Positions 19,059-28,830 of a DNA stretch of 64,000 nt are shown here, in pieces. This stretch comes from Hydrogenophilales bacterium (GTDB lineage: Bacteria; Pseudomonadota; Gammaproteobacteria; Burkholderiales; Thiobacillaceae): assembly GCA_016719465.1 (NCBI GenBank), contig JADJYY010000001.1, positions 124,001 to 188,000 on the forward strand. Reading direction: 5' to 3'. The notes below the pieces were generated by a model. That model saw only the letters and a program-made list of their open reading frames with translations, was not told the DNA's origin and made no database searches. The position numbers and the translations under genes are program-made. The stretch's first letter is position 1. Each line of letters opens with the position of its first letter.

Positions 19059-19761
19059 GTGAAACCCATCGCCATCTTCCGTCACGCTCCCGCCGAGGGC
19101 CCGGGTCATTTTTCCGATTTCCTCGAAGGCGGGAACCTGCCCTGGCGGCTGATCGCCATCGACGCCGGCGATCCGGTCCCGGCCTCGCCGGAAGCCTTTT
19201 CCGGACTGGTTTTCATGGGCGGGCCCATGAGCGTGAATGACCATCTGCCCTGGATCCCTCCCGTGCTCGAATTGATCCGGCAAGCGGTGGCGGCGGACAT
19301 TCCGGTTCTCGGGCACTGCCTGGGTGGCCAGTTGATCGCCAAGGCCCTGGGGAGAAGTCGGCCCCAACCCGATCAAGGAGATCGGCTGGGGCGAGGTCGC
19401 GGTGGTGGACAGTCCCCAGGCGCGCCACTGGTTCGGCGACATCGGCGCCTTCCAGGCATTCCACTGGCATGGCGAGACCTTTTCCATCCCCCCCGGCGCC
19501 ACGCGCATCCTCGGCAACGCCCACTGCGCCAACCAGGCTTACGCCCTGGGCAAACACCTGGGCATGCAATGCCATGTGGAAATGACGGCGGCCATGATCC
19601 GGGAATGGTGCGTGGCGGGCGCCGGAGAAATCGCCGCCGCCGGCGGCCCGGCCGTGCAAACCCCCGAACAGATGCTGGCGCTCGGCCAGGCCCATCTGCC
19701 CGCCCTGCGACGTTGCGCCGAGCGCCTCTATGGCCGGTGGCTGGAAGGCCTGCATCGGTGA
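19059..19761 (+). pseudogene. class I glutamine amidotransferase, interrupted by a frameshift
   Basis: Two frames together encode one GATase-1 protein of about 234 aa. The first frame, from GTG 19059, carries GLVFMGGPMSVND and the nucleophile elbow GHCLGGQL. At a short G run at about 19349-19355 the reading shifts, and the second frame continues through GPNPIKEIGWGEV, the catalytic-His segment AFHWHGETF and a normal C-terminus to 19761. One added base or two lost bases would explain it. Either a true pseudogene or a sequencing error; the intact downstream half favours error or very recent loss. Confidence 0.8.
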
Positions 19762-20021
19762 ACGATTCCGTCATCACCCTGCCGCACCTGCGCACCCTGA
19801 TCGGGCTGCGGGTGCGTTATCGGGGCGAGATCTGCGTGGTGGTGGAAATCCTGGAATCCCCGCCCGCCCTGGTCCTGGAACTCCTCGCGCCGGCGACGCT
19901 CATGGCCGACCAGCACGGGCATCCCTGGGAGTACGGCATGGAAAATCGCGTGATCCGGATACTCAGCGATGATCGGACGGGCTTGAACGATGATCTGCTG
20001 GAATTGGACATCCTCGATTGA
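19758..20021 (+). CDS. small conserved hypothetical protein
   Basis: An 87-aa soluble protein starting at GTG 19758, overlapping the stop of the amidotransferase gene by four bases (GTGA), which implies translational coupling. The sequence is mostly beta-strand-like in its first half (LIGLRVRYRGEICVVVEIL) with an acidic C-terminus (DDLLELDILD). I do not recognise a family. It shares the frame of the first amidotransferase fragment, so the frameshift makes one long hybrid open frame that should not be taken as a fusion. Confidence 0.6.
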   Translation: MNDSVITLPHLRTLIGLRVRYRGEICVVVEILESPPALVLELLAPATLMADQHGHPWEYGMENRVIRILSDDRTGLNDDLLELDILD

Positions 20022-20200
20022 CGCCAGGCCAACAGGCAAGCAGCATGCTTGCCAATCCATGGGCCAGGAGACCCGCGATGCCGGCAGACCCTCCGAACAC
20101 GGGCTTGCGTGACCTTGATCACCTCCATTTCCCACCCCGCGCCTACTCCCGCGCCCATGTCTGACCTCCCGGCCTCAAGCTCCCGGCCTCTGGATCTCGT

Positions 20201-21766
20201 GTGAGAACCCCCTCCGCCCTGGTGCCGGTCGTCGCCGGTTTCGGCGTCATCCTTCTGTTGCTGCTGGCGGTCACGGCCATTGGCGTCACCCATATCCGCC
20301 ATCTCAGCAACCAGCTCACCGCCATCGTTTCCGAGCGCAACCAGAAAGCCGAATTCGCCGCCACCATGCATGCGCTGCACCAGGCGCGCTACCAATCCCT
20401 CACCCTGGCATCCAGCCTCGACGATCCCTTCCTGCGGGATGAGGAAATGATGCGCTTCGCGCGCATGGCGGGGACCTTCATCCAGGTGCGCGATCGCTTC
20501 CTCGACCTGCCCCTGGATGCCGACGAGCTCGAGCTGTGGCACGAGATCCGCGGCGAGCTGCTCCGGGTGGAGGAACACGCCGGCCAGATATTCGATCTCC
20601 TGCGTCGTGACGCCGTCGACGCGGCGCGAGGCAAGATTCGCCACGAACTGCTTCCCCGCCAGAAACGCATGATGCAGGGGTGGAGCAGGTTGCTGGACAT
20701 GCAGCGCGAAAAGAACCAGGCCGCCCAGCGGGATGCGCTGGCGGCGCGCGATCGCGCCCAGACCCTGGCCATGGCCCTGTCCGCCGCCGCCATGCTGGTC
20801 GGCGTCGGCATCGCGGTGTTCGTGGTGCGCCTCAGCCGGCGACTGGAAAAGGATCTGTTCGAGGAGAAGGAGCGCGCCCAGGTGACGCTCCAGGCCATCG
20901 CCGATGGCGTGGTCCGGTTCGACAAGGGGCTGGACACCGGCTACCTGAATCCGGCGGCGGAGCAACTGCTGGGATTGAGCGCGCGGGAAGCCATGGGCAG
21001 GCCCCTGGGCGACGTCCTGCGCCTGTTCGACCGCCAGACCCGGGGAGATCTCACCGCCGCCCTCACCGGGGATATCCGCAAAGGCGCGCCGCTCAATCTG
21101 CCCGGCAACGCCAGCCTGTTGTCCGCCCAGGGCATGGAATTCGAGGTGGAGGGCCGCTGTTCGCCCATCCATGACCAGGAGGGGCGCATCACCGGGGGCG
21201 TGCTGGTGATCCGCGACGTGACCGAAGAGCGGGAACTGAATCGCAAGCTGAGCTGGCAGGCGGACCACGACAGCCTCACCGGCCTGCACAACCGCCGCGC
21301 CTTCGAGGAACGGGTCGCCCGCGCCCTGGGCGGCAAGCGCGCCGGGGATATGCCCATGTCCCTGCTGTTCATCGACCTGGATTACTTCAAGCAGGTCAAC
21401 GACAGCGCCGGGCATGCCGCCGGCGACGAACTGTTGCGGCAGTTGGCGGGACTGATGCTGTCCCGCATCCGCGACAGCGACCTCCTGGCCCGCCTGGGCG
21501 GCGACGAATTCGGCGTCATGCTCACGGCCTGCCCCCATGACGTGGCGGAAAGGATCGCGCTGGCGATCCGGGACGGCATCGCCAACTGGCATTTCACCTG
21601 GGAGGACTGTGGCCACCGGGTGGGGGCGAGCATCGGCGTGGTCCATGTCCCGCCCACCTGGGCCAGCCTGGACGAATGCCTGGCGGCGGCGGATGCCGCG
21701 TGCTACAAGGCCAAGCAGAATGGCCGCAACACTATCGTGATCCATCAGGACCGCGCCGGAGACTGA
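20201..21766 (+). CDS. membrane-bound PAS-GGDEF diguanylate cyclase
   Basis: A 521-aa sensor. The N-terminal membrane helix (about residues 9-30) is followed by a periplasmic four-helix-type sensing region (31-185), a second membrane helix (about 188-208), a PAS domain (about 220-345, ending VIRDVTEERELNRKL), and a GGDEF domain (about 350-515). The active-site motif is intact as RLGGDEFGVML, and LLFIDLDYFKQVND and GHAAGDELLRQLA are normal, so c-di-GMP synthesis is likely. Start is GTG 20201; no in-frame ATG precedes it. It is followed three bases later by a DoxX gene. Confidence 0.9.
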   Translation: MRTPSALVPVVAGFGVILLLLLAVTAIGVTHIRHLSNQLTAIVSERNQKAEFAATMHALHQARYQSLTLASSLDDPFLRDEEMMRFARMAGTFIQVRDRFLDLPLDADELELWHEIRGELLRVEEHAGQIFDLLRRDAVDAARGKIRHELLPRQKRMMQGWSRLLDMQREKNQAAQRDALAARDRAQTLAMALSAAAMLVGVGIAVFVVRLSRRLEKDLFEEKERAQVTLQAIADGVVRFDKGLDTGYLNPAAEQLLGLSAREAMGRPLGDVLRLFDRQTRGDLTAALTGDIRKGAPLNLPGNASLLSAQGMEFEVEGRCSPIHDQEGRITGGVLVIRDVTEERELNRKLSWQADHDSLTGLHNRRAFEERVARALGGKRAGDMPMSLLFIDLDYFKQVNDSAGHAAGDELLRQLAGLMLSRIRDSDLLARLGGDEFGVMLTACPHDVAERIALAIRDGIANWHFTWEDCGHRVGASIGVVHVPPTWASLDECLAAADAACYKAKQNGRNTIVIHQDRAGD

Positions 21767-21768
21767 GC

Positions 21769-22251
21769 ATGGAGAGAATCACCGAACGTCTCAACACCCT
21801 GCTGGGTGGCCTGGACATGGCCGGTTCCTGGCTCGCGCCCCTGGCCCTGAGACTGCTGCTGGCCAAGGAATTCTGGGATGCCGGGGTGGGTAAATTTCAT
21901 GGACGGAACTGGTTCGGCGACATCCAGGACCGGTTTCCCTTTCCGTTCAACCTGCTGCCCGCGGACCTGAGCTGGCAGATCGCCACCTGGTTCGAACTGA
22001 TCGGCCCCATCGCCCTGGTCCTGGGCCTGGGCACACGCTTCTTCTCGGTCTCCCTGTCCATCCTCACCCTGGTGGCCATCGCCGCCGTGCACGCCGGCCA
22101 CGGCTATACCATCGCCGAGGGTGGCTGGAAGCTGCCCCTGATCTATCTGGTGATGTTCCTGCCGCTCATCCTGTCCGGCCCGGGCAAGCTCAGCCTGGAT
22201 CACTGGTTGCGCGGCCACTATCTGAAGGCGGAACGGCGTCTGTGGTCATGA
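21769..22251 (+). CDS. DoxX-family membrane protein (HvfX-like)
   Basis: A 160-aa protein with four membrane helices. The segments LLLAKEFWDAGVGKFHGRNW and DIQDRFPFPFNLLPADLSW resemble the HvfX subgroup of DoxX proteins, which sits in copper-binding RiPP gene sets in other bacteria. No precursor peptide, HvfB or HvfC gene is adjacent here, so that role is not supported by context. Its stop overlaps the glucokinase start (ATGA, 22248-22251). Confidence 0.75.
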   Translation: MERITERLNTLLGGLDMAGSWLAPLALRLLLAKEFWDAGVGKFHGRNWFGDIQDRFPFPFNLLPADLSWQIATWFELIGPIALVLGLGTRFFSVSLSILTLVAIAAVHAGHGYTIAEGGWKLPLIYLVMFLPLILSGPGKLSLDHWLRGHYLKAERRLWS

Positions 22252-23234
22252 GGGTTCTGAGCGGCGATATCGGCGGCACCCATAGCCGCCTGGCCATCGC
22301 CCGGGTCGAAGGCCACCGCGTCGAACTGGAGCGGGTCGGCCGATATCGCAATGCGGAACATCCCGGCCTGGAAGCCATCCTGGCGGCATTTCTGGACGGG
22401 GAAGACCGTTGCGACGTCTGCTGCCTCGCCGTCGCCGGTCCCACGGACGGGCGCCGAGTCAGCTTCACCAACCTGGACTGGACGGTGGATGCCGAGGCCC
22501 TGGCGACCCGCTTCCGTTTTCCCTCGGCGCTGCTAATCAACGATTTCTCCGCCGTGGGCTGGGGCCTGGACAGCCTGACGCCGGACCTGCTCGCGCCGCT
22601 CCAGAAAGGCGAGGCATGCCCCGGGTCACCCCGGGTCGCCCTGGGCGCCGGCACCGGGCTGGGCGTCAGCCTGTGCGTCCGGCACGGCGACCATTACCGA
22701 CCGCTGGCCTCGGAGGGCGGACACATCGGCTTCGCCCCCGTCAGCGCGGAACAGGATCGCCTGCTGGCGTTCCTGCGCGCCCGCCATGGCCGCGCCTCGG
22801 TGGAACGCATCCTGTCCGGACCGGGCCTGGTGGATATCTATCGTTTCCGCCTGGCGGAGGCGGGACTGGCCGACGGGGCCCTGCTAACCGCCGATCACCC
22901 GGCCGAAGCCATCAGCCAGGCCGGCCTGGCCGGCGCGGACGCCGCCGCCACGGGTTGCCTGCATCTGTTCGCGGCGATCTACGGCCAGACGGCGGGCGAT
23001 CTGGCCCTGGCGGCGCGCGCGGCGGGCGGCATCTTCCTGGGGGGGGGCATCACGCCCAAGCTGCTGCCCCTGCTCGCGAGCGGCCTCTTCCTGGAGGGGT
23101 TCCGCGCCAAGGGCCGCTTCACCGACTGGATGCATACCGTGCCGGTACACGTCATCCTGGATCCGGACATCGGCCTCAAGGGCGCCGCCCTCGCCGGCCT
23201 GGACGCCGCTCACTCCCGCGACGGCTCCCGATAG
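22248..23234 (+). CDS. glk: glucokinase
   Basis: Glk (328 aa) phosphorylates glucose with ATP. The N-terminal phosphate motif LSGDIGGTHSRLAI, the ATP-binding GAGTGLGVSL (about residues 130-139) and ASEGGHIGFAP (about 152-162), and FLGGGITPKLLPLL near the C-terminus are diagnostic of the bacterial glucokinase group rather than ROK kinases. The ATG at 22248 overlaps the DoxX stop; a GTG at 22242 is a possible alternative. The 3' end overlaps the convergent hypothetical gene by 25 bases. Confidence 0.94.
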   Translation: MRVLSGDIGGTHSRLAIARVEGHRVELERVGRYRNAEHPGLEAILAAFLDGEDRCDVCCLAVAGPTDGRRVSFTNLDWTVDAEALATRFRFPSALLINDFSAVGWGLDSLTPDLLAPLQKGEACPGSPRVALGAGTGLGVSLCVRHGDHYRPLASEGGHIGFAPVSAEQDRLLAFLRARHGRASVERILSGPGLVDIYRFRLAEAGLADGALLTADHPAEAISQAGLAGADAAATGCLHLFAAIYGQTAGDLALAARAAGGIFLGGGITPKLLPLLASGLFLEGFRAKGRFTDWMHTVPVHVILDPDIGLKGAALAGLDAAHSRDGSR

Positions 23235-24427
23235 ATCGCCAGCCCGGCGATGCGCCGTTCGATTTCCGCCTCCATGCGCTGGTAGGCCGGCTGGCCGACC
23301 CCGCCGAAACGGCGCTGGAACTCGGCCTGGGCCATGAATTCCGGCAAGTCGCCGATGGCGGGAAAGAACCGGTCGGATTTGCCGATCCCGGCCAGGCGCG
23401 ACTGGAAAGCCCCGGCCCAGGCCGGCGAGCGGGTGCACGCCTCGCCGAAGCGCGAACCGGCCCGATCCGCCGCCAGGTCGGTGAAGGAAAACCCGCTGCC
23501 GCCCTGGGCATCCTTGAGTTCCTTGTACAAACCCGCCAGGTCGGAAAGGCCTTCGCCACCGGTGGCGGCGAGCCAGGCGGAAAGGGCGAAGTGCTGGGCC
23601 AGATCCCCCCGGCCGCCAAGCCGCACCCCGGAGGTCCTGATCACCGGCGCGCCACCCCCCTCGCCCGGCAGGCGCCCGCCCATGACGGCTTCCGCCAGGG
23701 CCGCCAGGGCCGCCCGGTTTTCCGCCACCGGATCCCCGGCGCGCGAGCGGTCCTTCGCCAGGGCGAAGGCCTCGCCCACGAGGACGGCGAACTCCCGTCC
23801 TGCCACGGCATTCAGTCTTGCCCGGTAGGCCTCGCGCGCCGCGCCGTCCGCCCAGCCCCCGGCTTTCCCCGCCAGGACTCGCGCCATGGCGGCCTTGCGC
23901 CAGGTGAATCCGAGCACCAGGGTCTGCCCGGACAGGCGGGCGGAGCCCAGCAACTCCCGGGCGGCGGCCAGTTCCACGGAGAACGGCGAACGTCCAAGCA
24001 CCCAGGCCAGGATGTCGTCCGCCAGGAAATCCGGCAGGCTCAGGCGGCCGATGCGCAAGCCGGCGGGCACCAGCAAGGCGCCGGCCGGCACCAGGTCCAG
24101 ACGCAGGTTGAGCCATCGGCCCACGGCGGCCAGCGGCAAGCTGGCTTCCACGCGCAAGCGGCCGGAGCCGATGCGCGCGCTGGCGCCGCCCCGGGCCAGA
24201 CGGGCGGCGAGCGCGTTCACCCCGCGATCCAGGTCGGCCTCAGCGAGCGCGACCTGTCGGGCCTCGCCTTCCCGCAGGCGATGCAGCCCCAGGGCATCGA
24301 CGAGGGCCTTGCCCCGGTCCAGGTCGGCCATGCCGAGCCGGACGGGTCGTTTCAGGGCGGGTCCGGGGTCGGTCGCCAGGTAAAACAGCGCCGCCAGGGC
24401 CAGGCACAGGCCCAGCAGCCAGCGCAT
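23210..24427 (-). CDS. membrane-anchored hypothetical protein
   Basis: A 405-aa protein of unknown function. It starts with a signal or anchor helix (MRWLLGLCLALAALFYLA), suggesting a periplasmic protein tethered to the inner membrane. The body is Ala/Arg/Gly-rich with no recognised catalytic motif; the C-terminal 120 residues (from HFALSAWLAATGGEGLSDL to RIAGLAIYRE) look best conserved in character. Its start overlaps the stop of the aldolase gene by one base (TGATG), so it is the third gene of the mtnA-aldolase operon. Confidence 0.6.
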   Translation of the reverse strand: MRWLLGLCLALAALFYLATDPGPALKRPVRLGMADLDRGKALVDALGLHRLREGEARQVALAEADLDRGVNALAARLARGGASARIGSGRLRVEASLPLAAVGRWLNLRLDLVPAGALLVPAGLRIGRLSLPDFLADDILAWVLGRSPFSVELAAARELLGSARLSGQTLVLGFTWRKAAMARVLAGKAGGWADGAAREAYRARLNAVAGREFAVLVGEAFALAKDRSRAGDPVAENRAALAALAEAVMGGRLPGEGGGAPVIRTSGVRLGGRGDLAQHFALSAWLAATGGEGLSDLAGLYKELKDAQGGSGFSFTDLAADRAGSRFGEACTRSPAWAGAFQSRLAGIGKSDRFFPAIGDLPEFMAQAEFQRRFGGVGQPAYQRMEAEIERRIAGLAIYREPSRE

Positions 24428-25073
24428 CAGTCCTCGCTCCTGTAATCCCGGAATTTCTCCAGCACCTCGGCCATTTCCGCGTCGCTCAGCAGCACCGGTT
24501 CGCCCGCCTGGAGACAGCACAGGTATTGGCCGCACAGGGCCTCCACCTCCACGGCCAGGGCCAGGGCGCCGGCCAGGCCGCGCCCCCAGGCCACCAGGCC
24601 GTGATTGGCCATCAGGCAGGCGCGGCGATCCCGCAACGCTTCCAGGATCGCGTCCGACAGGGCCTGGGTGCCGAAGGTGGCGTAGCGGGCGCAGCGGATG
24701 TCGACGCCGCCGGCCATGGCCACCATGTAGTGGAAGGCGGGAATGTCCCGGCGCAGGCAGGCCAGGGCCACGGCGAAGGGGGAATGGGCGTGGACGATGG
24801 CGCCGGCCTCGGGAAAGGCGGCGTAGATGTCCCGGTGGAAGCGCCATTCGCTGGAGGGCTTCAGGCCTTCCGGCGCCCGGCCTTCCATGTCCACCGGCGC
24901 CATGTCGACGGCGGCCAGTTCCGTCATGTCCCGTCCGGAGGGCGTGATCAGGAAGCCTTCGAGTGAGCGGGCGCTCACATTGCCGGAGGTGCCCCGGTTC
25001 AGGCCCAGGCTCACGCTACGCCGGGCGCATTCCGCCACCAGGCCGGGGAGTTCGGAGGGATTCGGCATCGTGT

Positions 25074-25077
<4 letters not shown>
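24427..25077 (-). CDS. class II aldolase/adducin-family protein (sugar-phosphate aldolase or MtnB-like)
   Basis: A 216-aa zinc-dependent enzyme. The family landmarks are NRGTSGNVSAR (phosphate loop, about residues 27-37), the metal-binding HAHSPFAVALA, and a third His in ACLMANHGLVAWG. It could be a fuculose-phosphate-type aldolase or a methylthioribulose-1-phosphate dehydratase (MtnB). Four-base overlap with mtnA (25074-25077) ties it to methylthioribose or 5-deoxyribose salvage. The ATG at 25077 gives the expected N-terminus; the longer frame is a shadow of mtnA. Confidence 0.85.
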
Positions 25078-26171
<1,094 letters not shown>

Positions 26172-26233
26172 GGGATGGGGTTCCTGATCACTTGGATTCG
26201 GCCGGATTATCGGGCTTGCAATACAATCCGGCC

Positions 26234-26854
26234 ATGCTCGCCCCATCACTGTTCACCCCCCCGCTCGCCGCCCTGAATGCCCTCCTGGCCACCCAGCCCT
26301 CGGCCAGGACGCGCCTGGCCGGCCACGCCGGCAAGGTGATCCGCCTGGCCTTGCCCGGCGCGGATCTGGATCTGGCCCTGGCGGAAGGCGGCGTCTTTAC
26401 CGTGCCGGCGGGCGTGGACGCGGTGACGGAATATGACCACGAAACCCTGCCCGAACCCAACCTGATCCTCACGCCGGACCCCGCCGCCCTGCCCCTCTGG
26501 CTGGCCAGGGGCGAGATGAAGGACCTGTTCCGGATCCGGGGCGACGGCCTGCTGGCCGCCGACCTGTCCGGCGCCCTGGTGGATTTCGACTGGGTGCTGG
26601 CCCTGCGCCCCTGGCTCGGTGACATCGCCGCCAGCCGGGTAGACCGCTTCCTGCATGCCCTGGGCCCCTGGCGCGAGAAGGCCATGGAATCCGCCGGCCG
26701 CAACCTGGCGGAATATGCCGTGCACGAGCAGGCCATGCTGGCCGATCCCCATGCCGTGCAAGGCTTCATCGCCGAGGTGGATGCCCTGCGGGAAGCCGCG
26801 GACCGACTCGAAGCCCGCCTGAGACTTCTCGAAGCTCGAACGGAAGGCTCGGCC
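26234..26854 (+). CDS. ubiJ: ubiquinone biosynthesis accessory factor UbiJ (SCP2-type); 3' end lost in corrupted sequence
   Basis: About 207 codons encode a UbiJ-like protein that binds polyprenyl quinone intermediates through an N-terminal SCP2 sterol-carrier-type domain (about residues 30-130, including LARGEMKDLFRIRGDGLLAADL) and ends in a helical segment (VDALREAADRLEARLRLLEAR). Family members are about 200 aa, so the true stop should be close to 26854. After that the sequence becomes homopolymer-rich and unreliable, and no stop can be trusted. ubiB follows, as in the usual ubiE-ubiJ-ubiB order. The listed end is therefore approximate. Confidence 0.8.
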
Positions 26855-27249
26855 CCGGGGGGGAAAACGGCCGGGGGGGGGGGAACAACCCAGCCCCCGC
26901 CGCCGGGGAAGCCCCGCGGACCGGCCGCACAAAGGCCCCCCGGCGGGGGGTTTTGGGTCGGGGGGACACGCCCGGCGGCGGGGGGAGGGGGGGGGGGGGG
27001 GGGGGGACGGGGGGGGGCCCGGGGCCGGGGGGCCGGGGAGGCCCGGGCAAGAAGGAAGGAAGAAAAAAAAAAAACGGGCGAAAGAGCACGTTGGGCCCCC
27101 CCGGGGACCCCCCCCCGGCAAACCCGCGGCCCCCCCCCGCGCCGCCCGGGGCCAACCCCCCCCGGGCGCGGGGGGCGCCGCCGGGGGCGCCAGGAAGCCC
27201 CCCGGGGGGGGCGGGGGGGGGGTCGCGCCGCGGGGGGGCCAAGCGCCAA
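26852..27249. other. anomalous homopolymer-rich tract, probable assembly artefact
   Basis: About 400 bases of extreme G/C-rich sequence unlike the rest of the window. It contains a run of 20 G (26987-27006), a run of 12 A (27063-27074), and many runs of seven to nine G or C. Codon structure is lost, although open frames appear in several frames simply because stops are rare. It separates ubiJ from ubiB, which normally lie close together. The likeliest cause is failed sequencing through a GC-rich palindrome. Confidence 0.8.
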
Positions 27250-27254
27250 GCCTG

Positions 27255-28772
27255 ATGTACCTCCTCCGCCTCCTGCGCATCTGCCTCACCGCCGCCCGCT
27301 TCGGCCTGGACGAGTTCTTCCTTGGCCACGAGCGGGTCAGGCTGGTGCGCGTCACGGTGCGCGCCCTGTTCTTCTGGCGCGACCTGTCCCGGCCCCGGGG
27401 CGAGCGCCTGCGCCTGGCCCTGGAATCCCTGGGGCCCATCTTCGTCAAGTTCGGCCAGATGCTGTCCACCCGGCGCGACATGATCCCGCCGGACATCGCC
27501 GACGAACTGACCAAGCTCCAGGACCGGGTCCCCCCCATCCCCGGCGACCAGGCCCTGGCGGTGATCAAGCAGGCCTATGGGCGGGACGCGGCGGAGGTGT
27601 TCGCCGAGTTCGACAACACGCCGGTGGCCTCCGCCTCGGTGGCCCAGGTGCACAAGGCCCGCCTGACCAGCGGCGAGGCCGTGGCGGTGAAGGTGCTGCG
27701 CCCCGGCATCCAGACCGTCATCGGCCACGATGTCCAGCTGCTGCATGCCCTGGCCGGCCTCATCGAGCGCCTGTGGTGGGACGGCAAGCGCCTCAAGCCC
27801 CGGGAGGTGGTGGCGGAATTCGCCAAGCACCTGGACGATGAACTGGATCTGGTGCGGGAAGCCGCCAACTGTTCGCAACTCCGCCGCAACTTCGCCGATT
27901 CGACCTTGCTGGCGGTGCCGGAGGTGTTCTGGGACTACTGCACCCCGGAAGTCATGGTGATGACCTGGATGGACGGCCGCCCCATTTCCCAACTGGAGGA
28001 TTTGCGCCGGGCGGGGGTGGACGTGCCGCGCCTGGCCCGGGCCGGGGTGGAGATCTTCTTCACCCAGGTCTTCCGGGACGGCTTCTTCCACGCCGACATG
28101 CACCCGGGCAACGTGCTGGTCACCGACCAGGGCCAGTACATCGCCCTGGACTTCGGCATCATGGGCACCCTCAACGAGGGCGACAAGAACTACCTGGCCC
28201 GCAATTTCCTGGCCTTCTTCCAGCGCGACTACAAGCAGGTGGCCCAGGCCCACCTGGACGCGGGCTGGGTGCCGCCGGAAACCCGGGCCGACGAATTCGA
28301 GGCCGCCATCCGCGCCGTGTGCGAACCGGTGTTCGACCGGCCCCTGAAGGAAATCGCCTTCGGCAAGGTGCTGTTGCGCCTGTTCCAGACCTCCCGCCGC
28401 TTCGGCATGGAAATCCAGCCCCAGCTCGTCATGCTGCAGAAGACCCTGCTCAACATCGAGGGCCTGGGCCGGCAACTGGACCCGGAACTGGACCTCTGGT
28501 CCACCGCCAAGCCCTTCCTGGAGCGCTGGATGAGCGAGCAGCTCGGCTGGCGCGGCTGGTTGCGCACCTTCAAGGCGGAAACGCCCTACTGGGGCACCCT
28601 GCTGCCCCAGTTGCCGCGCCTGGCCCACCAGGCCCTGCGCGCCGACCGGCTGGAGAAACTGGAAGCCAGCCTGGCCGTCATGCTGGCCCAGCAGCAGGGC
28701 CGCAACCGCTGGCTGGGCGTCATCGCCGCGCTGCTGGCGGCGCTGGTGGTCGCGGGCCTGATCGGCCGCTGA
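27255..28772 (+). CDS. ubiB: ubiquinone biosynthesis kinase-like protein UbiB
   Basis: UbiB (505 aa) is the atypical kinase/ATPase needed for ubiquinone synthesis at the inner membrane. The KxGQ-type motif is FVKFGQMLSTRRDMIP (about residues 63-78), the Ala-rich nucleotide loop is ASASVAQVHKA, and the catalytic-type segments HADMHPGNVLV and ALDFGIMGTL are intact. Two membrane helices lie at the C-terminus. ATG 27255 comes just after the corrupted tract, so the leader cannot be judged. Confidence 0.95.
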   Translation: MYLLRLLRICLTAARFGLDEFFLGHERVRLVRVTVRALFFWRDLSRPRGERLRLALESLGPIFVKFGQMLSTRRDMIPPDIADELTKLQDRVPPIPGDQALAVIKQAYGRDAAEVFAEFDNTPVASASVAQVHKARLTSGEAVAVKVLRPGIQTVIGHDVQLLHALAGLIERLWWDGKRLKPREVVAEFAKHLDDELDLVREAANCSQLRRNFADSTLLAVPEVFWDYCTPEVMVMTWMDGRPISQLEDLRRAGVDVPRLARAGVEIFFTQVFRDGFFHADMHPGNVLVTDQGQYIALDFGIMGTLNEGDKNYLARNFLAFFQRDYKQVAQAHLDAGWVPPETRADEFEAAIRAVCEPVFDRPLKEIAFGKVLLRLFQTSRRFGMEIQPQLVMLQKTLLNIEGLGRQLDPELDLWSTAKPFLERWMSEQLGWRGWLRTFKAETPYWGTLLPQLPRLAHQALRADRLEKLEASLAVMLAQQQGRNRWLGVIAALLAALVVAGLIGR

Positions 28773-28830
28773 TCGGCCTTTCCCCGGCGGCCACCGCCCC
28801 CGGCTCCGGCCCATGACCGTGGACGCGGCG

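Noticed and set aside
19059..20021. 320-aa fusion of an amidotransferase with a small domain
   Set aside because: The middle is out-of-frame sequence; the true amidotransferase continues in another frame and the small protein has its own coupled GTG start.
20035..20053. Hairpin GGCAAGCA/TGCTTGCC as terminator before the diguanylate cyclase
   Set aside because: Stem is only 8 bp with a three-base loop and no T tract follows, so no termination claim is made.
26953..27255. Gly/Pro-rich open frames in the G-rich tract, or a giant G-quadruplex
   Set aside because: The sequence itself is doubtful, with 20-G and 12-A runs between two normally adjacent genes; treated as artefact.
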